DNA of 64,000 nucleotides from Cyanophora paradoxa (lineage: Eukaryota; Glaucocystophyceae; Cyanophorales; Cyanophoraceae). Below are positions 1 to 19,390 of this stretch, in pieces. The DNA is taken from NCBI GenBank assembly GCA_004431415.1, contig QPMI01000027.1, forward strand, positions 44,153 through 108,152, written 5' to 3'. How positions within the stretch are numbered: position 1 is the first letter of the stretch; every line of letters begins with the position of its first letter. The position numbers and the translations under genes are program-made. The notes under the pieces are model-generated. The model saw nothing but the letters and a program-made list of their open reading frames with translations. It was not told the origin of the DNA and ran no database searches.

Positions 1-1528
1 AAGGACCGGCTCGTCGGCAAGTCCCTCTTCTTCTACTCTTACGTCTTCGTGCGCCCCCCGGGCCCTGCCGCCACCAGCCCGGCCCTTGCGCGCGCACTGC
101 TGTTTAATTCGCTGACGGCGGCTGCGGCCGGCGTCAGTGCGGCGGCCTCATCCTTGTGGGGACCATCGTCTCGTACTTCACCGTCGGTCAGGTGAGGATT
201 AAATTTAAAGGTTGTTAATGCAGTCGATCGTGCACGAACATGCACATACGTATACACATATATGTATAGAATCATATGCATTTAAAAAATTAGCCACGAC
301 TGCTGTCGTCTGGTTATAGAAAAATTGCAAGAGCCAGCTGCGCATGCCGCGCGTGGCGCACGCGCGCCCGGGCGGGTGTGTGCTATGCTTATGCACGTGC
401 ACATACGTATGCTTATACATACACATGCTTATAAAAAATTACCCACGACGGCTGTCATGCTCTTATCGCGTACACCGTTCCCGGTATCGATATCGCCGCT
501 AACCATTGATCCTCACACATACATTGCCGCTGAACGCATGCAAGTCCGAACTGACGGGCGTGAACTTGCGCAGCTCGAGGGGCTCACCCTCAAGCAGCTC
601 CCCGGGTGCGTTGCAGCCGTTGGAGCAACCATGGCCTGCAGCTGCCGTCAATTCACGCCGTCGCTCACCTGATTGAGCGCCCGTGCAGGATGGCCGCGAA
701 CTGGGAGAAGAAGGACGCGGATCTGACGGTGGCGGAGCGCGCCGTCTTCGTCGACAAGGCGAGCGCGGGCCGGGCGACCTGCCTGAGCCGCTCACCCGCC
801 GCCGGCTGAGCGTGTGCTCGCGCCGCGCAGGACGGCCTCTTCATCGACAAGGCGCGGCGCGAGCATATCGGCTCCATGTGCTGCGCCGCCGTCTTCATGG
901 TCCCTGCTTCCATGCATTAATATTGCTATCAGTGGCTTTCGCTGACGCCGCGGGCAGTCGATCATGATCGGGCAGTACGGCGTCCTCATCACCTCCAAGA
1001 CCCTCAAGCGCTCCGTCTTCTCCATTAGCCACTGGTGCGCGGGAGACGTGCGGGGCGTCGCGGCGCGCGCGCGTGCGTTGCCTTGTCGCGCGCTGAAGAG
1101 CACGTGCACGATGCCGGCGGGCAGGTACAACAAGGCGATTCTGATCTCGGTCGCTTTCGAGACGGTCGTCTGGATCCTTATGCTTTACGCCCCGGGCGTC
1201 CAGGTGACTGCAGCCTACCGCGCCTTCTCGGTGGGCGATCGCGATGTCAACCTCTCTCCTTGTTTCCGCATGCGCAGGACGTCTTCAGAATGCCGAAGAA
1301 CCCGGCCTTCCACTTCCAGTGAGCCCGCTTAAAAATTTCATGCTTTAAATTTCTGTACACGTCTCTCTCTGTCCGCCACATGTACACTCATTTACTCTAC
1401 CTCCTCCTCGTAGGTACCTCCTCCTCTCCGTGCCCTCGACACTCCTCATCATAGCGCTCGACGAGGCCCGCAAATGGCACATCCGCACGTACCCCGGCGG
1501 CTTCTTCGACCGCTGGACCAGCTTCTGA
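1..1528 (+). CDS. Na+/K+-type P-ATPase alpha-like subunit, C-terminal part (copy 1, cut by window edge)
   Basis: This is the last membrane domain of a P2C-type cation ATPase, which exchanges cations such as Na+ and K+ across the plasma membrane at the cost of ATP. Exons read in order: KDRLVGKSLFFYSYVF, then CGGLILVGTIVSYFTV, LEGLTLKQLPG, NWEKKDADLTVAERAVFVDK, DGLFIDKARREHIGSM, SIMIGQYGVLITSKTLKRSV, YNKAILISVAFETVVWIL, DVFRMPKNPAFHFQ and finally YLLLSVPSTLLI followed by a tail ending FFDRWTSF, stop 1526-1528. Hydrophobic stretches match the M7-M10 region of the family. Splice junctions restore the frame; the junction after VFVDK (about 759) uses a GC donor. All catalytic domains lie outside the window. 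The sequence is nearly identical to the 3' end of the gene at 7378-15586, so the two are tandem copies. Family assignment is firm; ion specificity is inferred. Confidence 0.87.
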
Positions 1529-3134
1529 AAAGCTGTCTGTTTTTGGCTGGATCTACATAATTATATTACTCCAGCGGTAGCGGCGGACGTGTAGACACCA
1601 TGACCATGATTACTCGGGCCCATGCAATTAGTGGCCTTGATTATATCGATATCATTGATGTTTCACTACAGCTATTCTTTCGATTTATCGCTATCGATTG
1701 CGTTATTTCATCCCGCTCCATGTGCATGTCACGTTGGTCTCGGAAATTCTTTTTCTCTTTTGTAGCAGGTGTGCGGTACCTTAAGCTAGTTTGCTTTTGA
1801 TCGTAACACATGATATCGATGTTCGCTAGCGGCTTATTGTAACTATTACTTGTAGCACATCTGCGGTCTAGATCTACGCCGTATACGCCGGGCGACAATG
1901 AGTAGGCTATTGTCGAAGAGATCGACTTTCTCTATCAACTTCTTTTTTTTACTACGGAGTTAGGCTTAGGGCTTCTCTTTCATTTTTGAAAATTCGCTGT
2001 TTTGAACAGAGTCGATGTCTAGATCTACCCCCTCGCGCAATATGCAAACATGGGGGCAAATTAAATGAATGTTACCTGTACCCATATCGATGCCATATCC
2101 CATGATATCCGATATCCGATGAAATGCTGACTTTATGCATTTGCTACTAGTATCTCGCACCGGGCCACACGTGCACGCCGTGAGTTAATTTTTTTTTGAG
2201 AGACTACGGTGGGGCGAACCCCCCCGTAGGTAGTGATATTAAGGACAACAAAGCAATCACAAATCAAAGATACAGTAAACTAGCACAAAATACAGAATCA
2301 AGAGGGATCACAAGAAGGGACACGTGTACGATCAGAAGAACGCAAAAGATAAGGAGAACGAGCACGAGGCGAAGGAGTAGAAGAGCTCAAGGACGTCGAC
2401 GCAGACTCTGAGAAGTAGTACTGAAGTACTAGTCAGTGTAGTAGTCACACAGACTCACACTAGCCCTAGTAGAACGACGACACGCCGTGTTCTGCATATT
2501 CAATTTATATATAGTGCTAAATTGGCCTGCATGCGCAACCTCCTGGTGCCTGGCGGCCCATGGCCAGTGCTGGCCCAGCTGCCCCAGCAGTGGGCCAGCT
2601 AGGGTTGCCGTGGTGAAGTTTCACATCGCGTAAACTTCACTACTTCAGTGAAGTTTCAGTTTCAGTTTCACCAGGCCTGCTGAAACTTCACGTGAACTTC
2701 AGGCTCCCATACAAAACTTCTTGCTGGAGCCCCTCGCGCTGAAGGCGGAAGCGGCAGCGGTTCAAGGTCTTAAACAGTACCTCCAGCCTGTAAACTCATT
2801 TTATGCTTATCTGACAGCAGAAAAGGGTCACTCTCGCACTTGGTTGGCCCACATGTGGGTGTACCCCCAAATGGCAGCAGTACTTCTTGTCGTCCTAATA
2901 CCCTGCGTTTTTCGAGGGTGGTGGTACCCCCCCTGGGAGCGACCGGGGGGCGGGTGGGGGCGAGGCGTGCGGGGGTACGGGTGCGGGGAGGCACGGGGAC
3001 GGGGGGTGATTGTGACGGGGACGCGCGGTATGCGTATATGTATACACCCTGTGAATGGACATATACCCGAATATATGCCTATTGAGTTGCGATTATTCGG
3101 CTATTGAGCGGGGTAGGGGTGCCCTGGACGGGGC
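1529..3134. other. Gene-poor spacer
   Basis: I see no supportable gene here. It has AT-rich palindromic DNA (1560-2520) and short basic ORFs such as 2196-2411 without recognisable content. It ends in the GTGAAGTTTCAC-type palindromic repeat at 2563-2702 and G-rich DNA at 2930-3010. Confidence 0.6.
2563..2702. repeat. Left inverted repeat around the 3135-4076 ORF
   Basis: The segment carries CCAGTGCTGGCCC, then AGCTAGGGTTGCCG, then several GTGAAGTTTCAC-type palindromes. An imperfect reverse complement of this series occurs at 4553-4700, with CGGCAACCCTAG and GTGAAACTTCAC in the mirrored order. The pair looks like degenerate terminal inverted repeats of an element of about 2.1 kb. Confidence 0.55.
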
Positions 3135-4076
3135 GTGAAAAACGGATCAATGGGGTTGCGCGGCGTGGTGGGGGTACGGCGACGCGGGGAATCGGCCCGG
3201 GTGGCCCTGGCTGGGGTGATTCTGGCGGCAGTGCGGGGCTGGGGGGCCCGGGACGGGCGCACTCTGGCGGCGATGGCGGACGCGGCGAAGACGATCACGA
3301 AGACGACGGCGCGGCCGAAGCGGGCGGCGGCGGCCGCGGGCAAGAGCAAGGGCATTGAGGCGGCGAGGGCTTCGGCGAGGGCGGCGAACCGGCGGAAGTA
3401 CGTGGAGCGGAAGATCGCGCTGAAGGAGCGGTCGCTGCGGCTGTCGCCGAAGGAGCTGCGGGCGGCGGCGCTGGTGCGGCAGGAGCAGGCGGAGGCGGGG
3501 CTGTCTGCGCAGCTGGGCATCTTCCACACGGGGCCGGTGATGCCGGTGCTGGACATGGGCGGGCCGGGCAACCTGTACTGGGAGGCGGTGACGCTGGACA
3601 TCTTCCGCGACCTGGTGCACGGGGCGCTGCGGCGGACGCCGGGCTACGTGCGGCACGAGGTGTGCGCGGAGGACGCGGCGGAGCTCGGCGCGGAGGTGCC
3701 GGAGGGCGCGGACTCGGTGCCCTGGTGCTTCGGCGTGGTGTCGCTGGAGATGGCGCGCGGCGAGAGCGTGCTGAACGTGCCGGCGATCATGCTCAACGGC
3801 ACGTACGCGAGCGGGCGCTTCTTATCCTTTCATCTGGTATCAATGGCGAATCAGGCACTGTGGCTGGGCTCAGGCCTGCTCGTGGGGCTCGGGCTCGCGG
3901 GCTTCGGTGCATTTTCGCTGTTCTGGCGAGTCCACAGCGCCTACGGCTGGCAGGCGTCGGCGCCGGTGCTCGTGCTCATCCTGGCACTGCTGGTCCTGTA
4001 CCGCCAGCTAATCGCCGTTGCACTAATGGGCGCAGTGGTCGCCATGGGAGTGAGTCAGCCGAGTCATTATAATTAG
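3135..4076 (+). CDS. Hypothetical protein with basic N-terminus and C-terminal membrane segments
   Basis: A single uninterrupted frame of up to 313 codons; an internal ATG at 3273 (MADAAKTITKTTARPKR) is an equally good start and gives a cleaner N-terminus. I do not recognise a family. The first ~110 residues from the second start are rich in Ala, Lys and Arg and probably helical (KSKG, RKYVERKIALKERSLRL). The middle is an ordinary globular-looking stretch (LGIFHTGPVMPVLDMGGPG, LYWEAVTLDIFRDLVHGAL). The last ~90 residues hold two or three hydrophobic segments (ALWLGSGLLVGLGLAGFGAF; VLVLILALLVLYRQLIAVAL), suggesting membrane anchoring. Base composition changes near 3820, where the frame leaves a very GC-rich stretch, so the membrane tail may be a chance extension. 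The ORF sits between related inverted repeats at 2563-2702 and 4553-4700, so it could be mobile-element cargo. Function unknown. Confidence 0.5.
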   Translation: MKNGSMGLRGVVGVRRRGESARVALAGVILAAVRGWGARDGRTLAAMADAAKTITKTTARPKRAAAAAGKSKGIEAARASARAANRRKYVERKIALKERSLRLSPKELRAAALVRQEQAEAGLSAQLGIFHTGPVMPVLDMGGPGNLYWEAVTLDIFRDLVHGALRRTPGYVRHEVCAEDAAELGAEVPEGADSVPWCFGVVSLEMARGESVLNVPAIMLNGTYASGRFLSFHLVSMANQALWLGSGLLVGLGLAGFGAFSLFWRVHSAYGWQASAPVLVLILALLVLYRQLIAVALMGAVVAMGVSQPSHYN

Positions 4077-4552
4077 TGATTCATGTACATATACCATGCC
4101 TCTCGGCACCCTATTGGTGCTTTTTGGCGGTCTGTATCTGCTAAGGCCATGGCTTGAATTGACGGTACAATACTACTACAGTACTTACTTCCGAGCGACG
4201 ACGTCACCATGACGTCATTCCGGACTCGCCGGTTCGCCGCCGGTCCGACCACCGCCCGCGTCACGGGTGCCACGGGAGTCACGGGAGTCACGCGTGGCGG
4301 TGGCGGGTCGGCGTACCCGTGGCGGGCCACGCCTGGCTCGACCCCCCCGCACGCCGGTCCCGGGGGGGTACCGCCGACCCATGAAATCCCCAGGGTTCCG
4401 AGTTGACAATCTCCCTCCAAATCTCGCATATCTTAGCAGAGCTCACATTTACAAAACATCTACAACAGTCCAGGAGGCTTCTACGCACGCTTTTGAGTCG
4501 TTTAATTTGGAGGGCAAATCTCGCAAGCGTGTGTAGTGAAACATGCAAAAAT

Positions 4553-4700
4553 AGTGGAACTTCACGTGAAACGTGTGAAGTTTCACGGTAGTTTCAGTTT
4601 CACCCCGGGCTTGTGAAACTTCACGTGAAGCGGCAACCCTAGGGCCAGCACTGCGGCAGTGGGCCGTGGCGGGCAGTGGCGGCCCTGCCACTGGGTTGCC
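4553..4700. repeat. Right inverted repeat around the 3135-4076 ORF
   Basis: GTGAAACTTCAC palindromes, CGGCAACCCTAG and GGCCAGCACTGC appear here in mirrored order relative to 2563-2702. The repeat runs on into the GGCC-rich palindromic tract that follows. Confidence 0.55.
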
Positions 4701-4990
4701 AGTGGCCCGGGCCCAGTGCCGCAGTGCTGGCCCACTGCTGGGGCAGCTGGGCCAGTGGCCAGTGGCCACTGGCCACAGTGGCCAGTGGCCACTGCCGGGC
4801 CGCATGATGGATATGCATCCGATGATCCGGCCGCCCGGCGGCCGCGCCGGGCATGGGCCCATGGCCTAGGACGGTGGCATGGCCCATGGGCCGGCGCCAT
4901 GGCACATCGAGCCTGGCCAGGCTGGCCATGGCCTGGCCGGGCTGGCCCAGTGGGCCCATGGCCCATGGGCCATGGGCCATGGCTAGGGTT
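4640..4990. repeat. Dense GGCC/CATGG palindromic tract
   Basis: Overlapping short palindromes (CAGTGGCCACTG, GGCCCATGGGCC, CCATGGCCATGG-like) follow one another almost without spacer for about 350 bases. Open frames on both strands here are low-complexity products of this structure, not genes. Confidence 0.7.
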
Positions 4991-5400
4991 GGGCTTACTC
5001 CGGTAATACCCCGTCCGGGCCGAGTAAGGGTAAAGTACTGAAAGTATTACCCCGAGTATTACCGAGTAAACACCGCTCCTCCCCCCCCGGTCCACTGAGC
5101 TCGAGCTGAGGCGGAGGCATGTCCTGCGACGTGAGCCAGCGCAACCCGGCTGGAAAGCTTCTGAATCGATAGCTGATCAACGCTATATGCGCCAAACTGC
5201 GCTCCCCGCGCTGCTAGAGCCTGCCCCTCCCCCCTGACGTGTCTGCAGCGGTGTACCCCCTCTTATTTACTCGAGTATTACTCGGTCGGGGTCCGAGTAA
5301 GGTACGAGTATTACCGAGTAAAGGTAATACCTCGGTTTACCGGTAAAAGTAAAGCGCAACCCTAGCCATGGCCCATGAGCCATGGGCCATGGCCAAGTTC
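4945..5400. repeat. Inverted repeat pair with GAGTAATAC-type arms
   Basis: The left arm (about 4945-5070) reads CCATGGCTAGGGTTG, then repeated TTACTCGG/GTATTACC blocks. The right arm (about 5260-5400) reads the imperfect reverse complement, ending CAACCCTAGCCATGGCC. The intervening ~190 bases are unique. It may be a small non-autonomous inverted-repeat element; I see no clear target duplication. Confidence 0.5.
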
Positions 5401-6221
5401 CAGGCCAACTTGCAAATCATCAGAGTCCGGGAATCGATCCGATGATCCATGATCGGAAAATTGCGATCTTGAATCATTGTTGCTTCATGGTTGATTCGGA
5501 AAATTGCGACGGAAATTCGGGCTGAATTTCCGACTCCGAAAGTTCGGACCGAAACTTCCCGTTGACGTCCCAATGATTGCTATTTCAGATCAATTTCACA
5601 TCACATCATGCGCCGATGATGCGCACATCATGCGCCGATGAACGACTTGCATTTTAATTATCACCGTAATATTCTGATGAAATTCATGATTACGAACCGG
5701 TACGTAAATATACGACGTCGACTCCGGATCCGTGTGAGACTGTACGTATACCGTAAAAGGTCCGTAATACAGAATATTATTAAAAAGGAATGGGAATTCT
5801 ATTAAGGTCTGCACTTTATTATGTCATCCCAAATTATGTCGCCTCGGACGTGATATAACGACACAATTTGGGGCCGTCATACTATGATAAAACGGCCCGG
5901 CGGATATAGTAAGTCGCCCCATAGTAGGGGGCCTACTAGGGGCCAAACATTTTACCACGCGCCGAGTCGTCGCCGACTCTCAGAGTCTACGTACGCAAAT
6001 TAAAGTACCAGCCTCGGAGCAATTGCAAGCTTACTAGTAAGCGCCGCTACCGTGTAACACTAAATTAACAGCCCGTTAATTAACAGGTTATAAAATCTGG
6101 CCCTCCCGGAGTCCCATAGTCGAAATAACAGAGCCCCAAATTAACAGATCATCAAAATTTAGGATTGTATGGGGCGATAATGTCGGGGGGTAGATTGTAT
6201 GGGACGGCTGAGCAGCAGCGA

Positions 6222-6287
6222 ATTAGCAGAGCCCCAAATTAACAGATTATGTCAAGATTTCGGTCTGTTAATTTGGGGCTCTGTTAT
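6222..6287. repeat. 25-bp-stem hairpin, AGCCCCAAATTAACAG family
   Basis: The left arm at 6222-6246 (AGAGCCCCAAATTAACAGA core) is matched by its reverse complement at 6264-6287 with one mismatch and a 17-base loop. A third, direct copy of the arm lies at 6124-6149. The surrounding 5820-6300 stretch holds other weaker mirrored blocks (CCCAAATTATGTC / GACACAATTTGGG). No gene is evident between 5400 and 7377. Confidence 0.65.
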
Positions 6288-6480
6288 TTAAGTCAGCCCA
6301 TTAATTATATGTTACACGGTACTAAGCGGCCGCCGGCCCGCCGGGCACTGCTGCGGCAGTACTAGCTAGTAGTGCTACTAGGCTAGCGCTGGCACTGTCA
6401 CAGTGTGCCACGGTAGTGACGGTACCGGTGCTGCCAGGCTGCGCATGCGGCACCCGCCGCCCGGTGACCGAGGCGGCACT

Positions 6481-7377
6481 TGCATCATCATGGCATCATA
6501 CTTTTTTCCCTGCTGTTAATTTTCAGTGATTTTTCACTACGTAGTGGGCGACAGCGAATTTTCGGAAATACCGTACCGCCGGTACCGGTAGTACGGCCCC
6601 GCACCGTCACGGCGTGGGCCGTGGGCCGTGGGCCCGTGGCCCGTGGGCCCGTGCACGTGGCATCACTGGCATGCCTAGGACTCCGGGTCCGAGTCCGGGA
6701 TCCGGAGGCTAGCCTAGTAGGACCGTCGGACGTACTACGGTACACGGTATCCGGTGCCGCAGTGCACGCGTACGCCGACAGCAGCGCTAGCTGCAGACGT
6801 TGCCAAGTTGAAGCAGTTGTTGCCAAACTTGGCAAAGTTGCATGCAGCCTGTTCAACGGTTCAACGGTTGCCGCGGCGCGCGCGCGCACTGTGACACACA
6901 CTGTGACACCCAAACCTGTGCCGTAATAATGCAGCAGCCGTCACACGGCGTATAAGCCCCGTACGCGTGCCAATTGCAACTTATAATTAAAGCGTGCAAC
7001 TTCGAATTCGGTGCAAGCGATCATGACCTTGAAGCAGCGCTAGCTTTAGCAGCAGCTGTGCGAGAAATATATGCTGCACGCGCAGCATGCGCACTAGCAC
7101 TGCAGCTATAGATACGTATACGCATTACCCAAATCCCGGCCGTACCGTCGGACTTGAACATGCACATGTGTTCCTGAGCTGCCGCTGAAATTACAATCAG
7201 TATAAGATACGTAACAGCTGCAGCCTGCAGGTCGCGTTGGTTGACATTTATATTCGATCGCGACACCACCCAGCCGCAGCAGCAGAAGTGTGCAATCTAG
7301 CCGATCGCGCGCGCACGCACACCCGCTTTAATTTCAGCTGCAGCACCCCCGCGCACTGCGGCAATTAGATTTATGTT
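6481..7377. other. Spacer upstream of the ATPase gene
   Basis: The short open frames on both strands at 6480-6926 are mirror images of palindromic DNA, with no recognisable protein content. The sequence immediately 5' of 7378 probably contains the promoter, but I can point to no specific element. Confidence 0.5.
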
Positions 7378-15586
<8,209 letters not shown>

Positions 15587-16212
15587 AGAGCTAATCGATA
15601 TATATCATGCATTTTCAGCTAGGAATCCTAGGATATCGTCGTCGTATCGATCCGGATCCGGAGTTCGAGGCAGGAAGGGGCCCCGGGGTTGCAATTGGCC
15701 CCCTCCCTTCGCGCCGTTGTTTTCAGCGGCTCGGCGGGGCCGGCGCCGTATACGTGTATATATTATGAACCTAAATTATGCTATTCTATTATAATTATAA
15801 GCTTGTATAGATAGATCTGTATAGATTATATGCATAGCGCTAGCGTTATAGCTAGCTGTAAATTGCAGAGGGCTGCGTGCGCTCGAGCTCGGCAGATCTC
15901 TCGGCAGATCAGCATGCGCAGATCGATATCACTGCCACAGTGTCAGTGTCATATAGCTAGGATACTAGGCTATTCCTAAATAGCTAGTAGCTAGCCCACC
16001 GGCCCTGGAGCTCTCTAGCTGCTCATGATCATCTGGCCATGGACAGCCGCCGGATTCCGAAGTTCGTTCCGACACTCGAGCTCGAGCTCGGCTCGACACT
16101 GCGTCCCCTCCGGATCCCGCGGCCCCCTATAGCTACTTGAGCCGCCGCCCGACTTCGACTCCCCGGCCGTACGCGACCCCGGCCGACTGCGACTGGTGAC
16201 CCGGCAGAAAGT

Positions 16213-16214
<2 letters not shown>

Positions 16215-16243
<29 letters not shown>
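16215..16243. repeat. Poly-C run (29 C)
   Basis: A 29-base homopolymer in intergenic DNA. A second run of 22 C lies at 16749-16770. Their exact lengths are unlikely to be reliable. Confidence 0.9.
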
Positions 16244-16246
<3 letters not shown>

Positions 16247-17129
16247 TCCCGCCCCCCGCCCCCGCCTCCTCTTCCGGACGAATTCGAATCCGGGCCCTTG
16301 ACAGCAGAAAACGCGCGGAAAATTTAAATTAGCCCGGCCCTTAAAGCTTGCAGAAATGCTCCCCTTCCCCGCCCCCGCCATTTTGCGCCTGGGAACCCCA
16401 GCAGGCCTACCCGGGGGGCCCGTCCTCTGCGCCGCCCTAGGCATCAACAAAAAACCAGCTAGGTCCGGATCCTCAATTCAGAGAGATCTCGCACTGCTGC
16501 GCATGCTCGAGCTCGACCAGCACCTCGACCTCAGAGCAATTTGGAGGGACCGCTGTGCCCGTAACCATATGCATGCCTGCAGCTGGCCATATGCCGCAGT
16601 GCATGGGATCCCGGAGATCCGACGAGGCATCATATGCATGATCACCGGTACCGGCGTCGACAGGACTCATTAATATATATATATATATAAGCGTCGATAT
16701 CGATATATATATATCGATTCCGTAAACGTTAACGCCCAACTTCGAATTCCCCCCCCCCCCCCCCCCCCCCTCCCCCCCGAATCTAAGCCGAGCCCCCGCC
16801 CTCCACCGGGTACCCCCGGCGGTCCCCCGCCTCAACGTTAACGGAGGGCCAGGTTTGACACCGCGTTAATTTACCGTTCTACGGTAGTACGCCGCAGTAA
16901 GTGCCCGACGGTAGCCCCCCGGCCCATGGCCAGGGACTTCGATTAAAAGAGGAAATTACACCGTTTAATTACACGCGAAAATAAAATTATACACAATCAC
17001 AGGCATGCATATACATGCATCTGTGCTCAGAAATTTCGCTCAACGGTTGCCGCGGAAATTTCATTGACAAGTTGCAATCATTGGTATCAGAAATTTCGGC
17101 CTGCGCAGTGCGCATCCAGGCTGATCCAG

Positions 17130-17376
17130 CTACTGTAAAACGAGAAATGTCCGGCGTCACTTTATTTCGGCAAAACCCGAAAAATGCGCCGAAATTGTGG
17201 TTCGTCGGCATCATATTTTCGGCAACACAGATAGTCCGCCTAGGCGGCGGGTACGTTGATCCCTCTTCTGCCATACATCTGCACAATTCTGGCAGTTTCA
17301 AATATTCGGCGCCGCGAGGCTATGCCGAATAGCGCCGAATATTAAGTTCTGCCGGACATTTCTCGTTTTACAGTAG
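17130..17376. repeat. Perfect 25-bp inverted repeat, MITE-like
   Basis: The arm at 17130-17154 (CTACTGTAAAACGAG then AAATGTCCGG) is exactly mirrored at 17352-17376, enclosing about 197 bases of AT-richer DNA that includes GCGCCGAATATT and CGGCGCCGCG blocks. The size and perfect ends fit a miniature inverted-repeat transposable element. I do not see a convincing target-site duplication next to the arms. Confidence 0.6.
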
Positions 17377-17942
17377 TTAGGCACTACCGACGTCTACCGT
17401 TAGTACCGTAGTTACGGCGTAAGTATACGTACTACAGTACGTATACTGTACTACTACTGTACGGTACTACGGTACTACGGTGCGCCGGCGCCCTGAGCGC
17501 CGCCCTCACGGCGGCGCCGCGGCGTTGAGCCTCGGAGCGGCATGCGCATGCGCAGGCGCCGCCGCGCCGGCGCCCGGCGCCGGCCGCGCGCCGGCCGCGG
17601 CTCGGCGCCGGATCCGGATTCCGGACCGTCGGACCGGCGCGGCGGCCCGCCGGCGGCCGCGGGCGGCGGCGGCGGCTTTAACTCAGTTACTCAATCGGCC
17701 GTGCACGTGCCACGGTGCAATATTAACTTAGTACTATTAGCTGCGCATGCAGATCTAGAGCTCCCGGAGTCCGATCATGATCCGATGATCATCGGATGCT
17801 CGAGCAATTCGCAAGCCGCTGAGCTGGAACTAACTAAGTTAAGCTTGAAGGCAGCGCGCAGTGTCCGTATACGTACATACAGTACTAGTATCCGTTCACG
17901 TAATCTACATCCGGTTGTGAACAAATATATATATACACGCAT

Positions 17943-19390
17943 ATGGCGAAGAAGACCGAGGACGGAGGCTGGCCCTCGGAATTCTTTGAGGAGGGCGAAG
18001 AGGAAAAGGCGGAGAAGCTGGAATTGGTATGTCCCATCTGCTTGAAAGTGATGCGAGAACCGGTGTGCACGTGTTTTGCGCTTCGAATTCGATTCTGCTC
18101 CGCTTTTAGATCTGCTGATCTGCTACATGTAATGTGTGCACATGTATATCGCGCGCAGACAGCAATTCGGTGCACGAACGAGCATGCTCTGTGCCGCTCG
18201 TGTGCGCTCCTGCTGGTGCGGGAGACAGGCGATGGCCGCGGCCACCCGTGCAATTGGCGAGACGTCGACGAGAGCAAGTGCACGAAACGCCGGCTCAAGT
18301 GCCCGCTCGACCGCGAGTTCATCGACAGGAATCGCTTCGGGCCCGCCGCCTACCACAGTCGCCGCATCAACGAGCTTAAAGTGCAGTACGTGCACGTGGT
18401 TTGTCATACTCGACGTCGACCGCTTGTTTATATATTTCTGACCATAAGATTGATTTCAACGCCCCCGGGGCCATAGTTGCGCTTACAAAACCCGCGGATG
18501 CGGCTGGATTGGCGAACTGGGCTCCTTTCTGTCACACGCCAGCAGCTGTAGCGTTGGGCGCGCCCGCGAACGCGCACGGTGCCCAGGCTGCGCGCAGCTT
18601 GTTCTCTCTGTCGATATGCCGGTGCGCCCCCAGGCCCATACATGCGCATATGCGTCTGGCCATATGCATCAGGTTATTACTAAGTTAGCTATACAAGATA
18701 GTATTAAGCTTAAGGAAGCTAAAGAAATCGCCTTGACGCTCCCGACAATTGGGGCCCACGCACAATACACTCGCGCGTGACCGTGGGACCCGACGCGACG
18801 CGCAGGCGCACGAGGAAGGTTGCCCCCTTATTCTCCATCCCTGCCCGAACGCCAAATATGGTTGCCGCGTCTCAGTACCTCGGGCTGGCCTCGACTTGCA
18901 CCTTGGTGCGAACGCGGGTCACAGCGCCTCGCGAGAACTTGAATTAAATTGATTTTGAAATCGGACTGTGCTGGCGCCGTTTCTTAATGATCATGAAATA
19001 TCAATATATGAATATTCGAACGTCGCAATTGATCTCCGCACGAACGTGCATGCAGAAACCTGCGAATGCTTGCAGAATCTCGTCGTCCGCCTGAGCAACC
19101 GAAAACGTCCGATCGCGAACCGTCCGGTGGCTCCGTCCGAAGCGTCCGGTTGACTTTCGTACGCAGGAGAGCTTGAATGCAAACGAGTGGTGCTTGGGGT
19201 CCTACTCGTTTTCCTTTACATTTCGCTCTGGAGGTACATTTTCGGAGGCGTGATTCTCCTCATCGTGCTGCTTGAGAAGGCCATTCTCGCCGCGCTATCG
19301 CAGTGGAAATATTACTTTACTTTTATCGCGTCAGTATTAGTCTTGTACGTTGCGATCTCCTACATATATGACGAAGACTGCTATCTGTAA
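17943..19390 (+). CDS. RING/TRAF-type zinc-finger protein with C-terminal membrane helices
   Basis: A probable ubiquitin E3 ligase. It starts MAKKTEDGGWPSEFFEEGEE and carries a RING finger beginning CPIC (18030-18041), continued after a GT-AG intron by RCTNEHALCRSCALLL and ending KCPLDREFID. The last zinc ligand position is Asp (CPLD), as in TRAF-type RINGs. A later exon (about 18802-18905) reads AHEEGCPLILHPCPNAKYGC, a TRAF-type zinc finger with the Cys/His spacing of that family. The last exon (about 19169-19390) gives ELECKRVVLGV followed by two or three hydrophobic helices (LLVFLYISLWRYIFGGVILL; YYFTFIASVLVLYVAISYIY), stop at 19388-19390. An exon between 18386 and 18800 must exist to keep phase, but I cannot fix it. 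The membrane tail suggests an organelle or plasma-membrane-anchored ligase. Substrate unknown. Confidence 0.72.

Larger units (their letters stand above)
15587..17942. other. Gene-free spacer with homopolymers and palindromes
   Basis: No coding region is supportable. It contains a 29-base C run (16215-16243), a 22-base C run (16749-16770), the inverted repeat at 17130-17376, and many six-base palindromes in series (TAGCTAGC, AGATCT, GAGCTC). ORFs here, for example 16133-16450 on the minus strand and 17480-18045 on the plus strand, are low-complexity. Confidence 0.6.

Noticed and set aside
1600-1613. ATGACCATGATTAC, identical to the start of the lacZ alpha fragment of cloning vectors
   Set aside because: Only 14 bases match, and the next bases (TCGGGCC) are not vector polylinker; a chance match is more likely than contamination.
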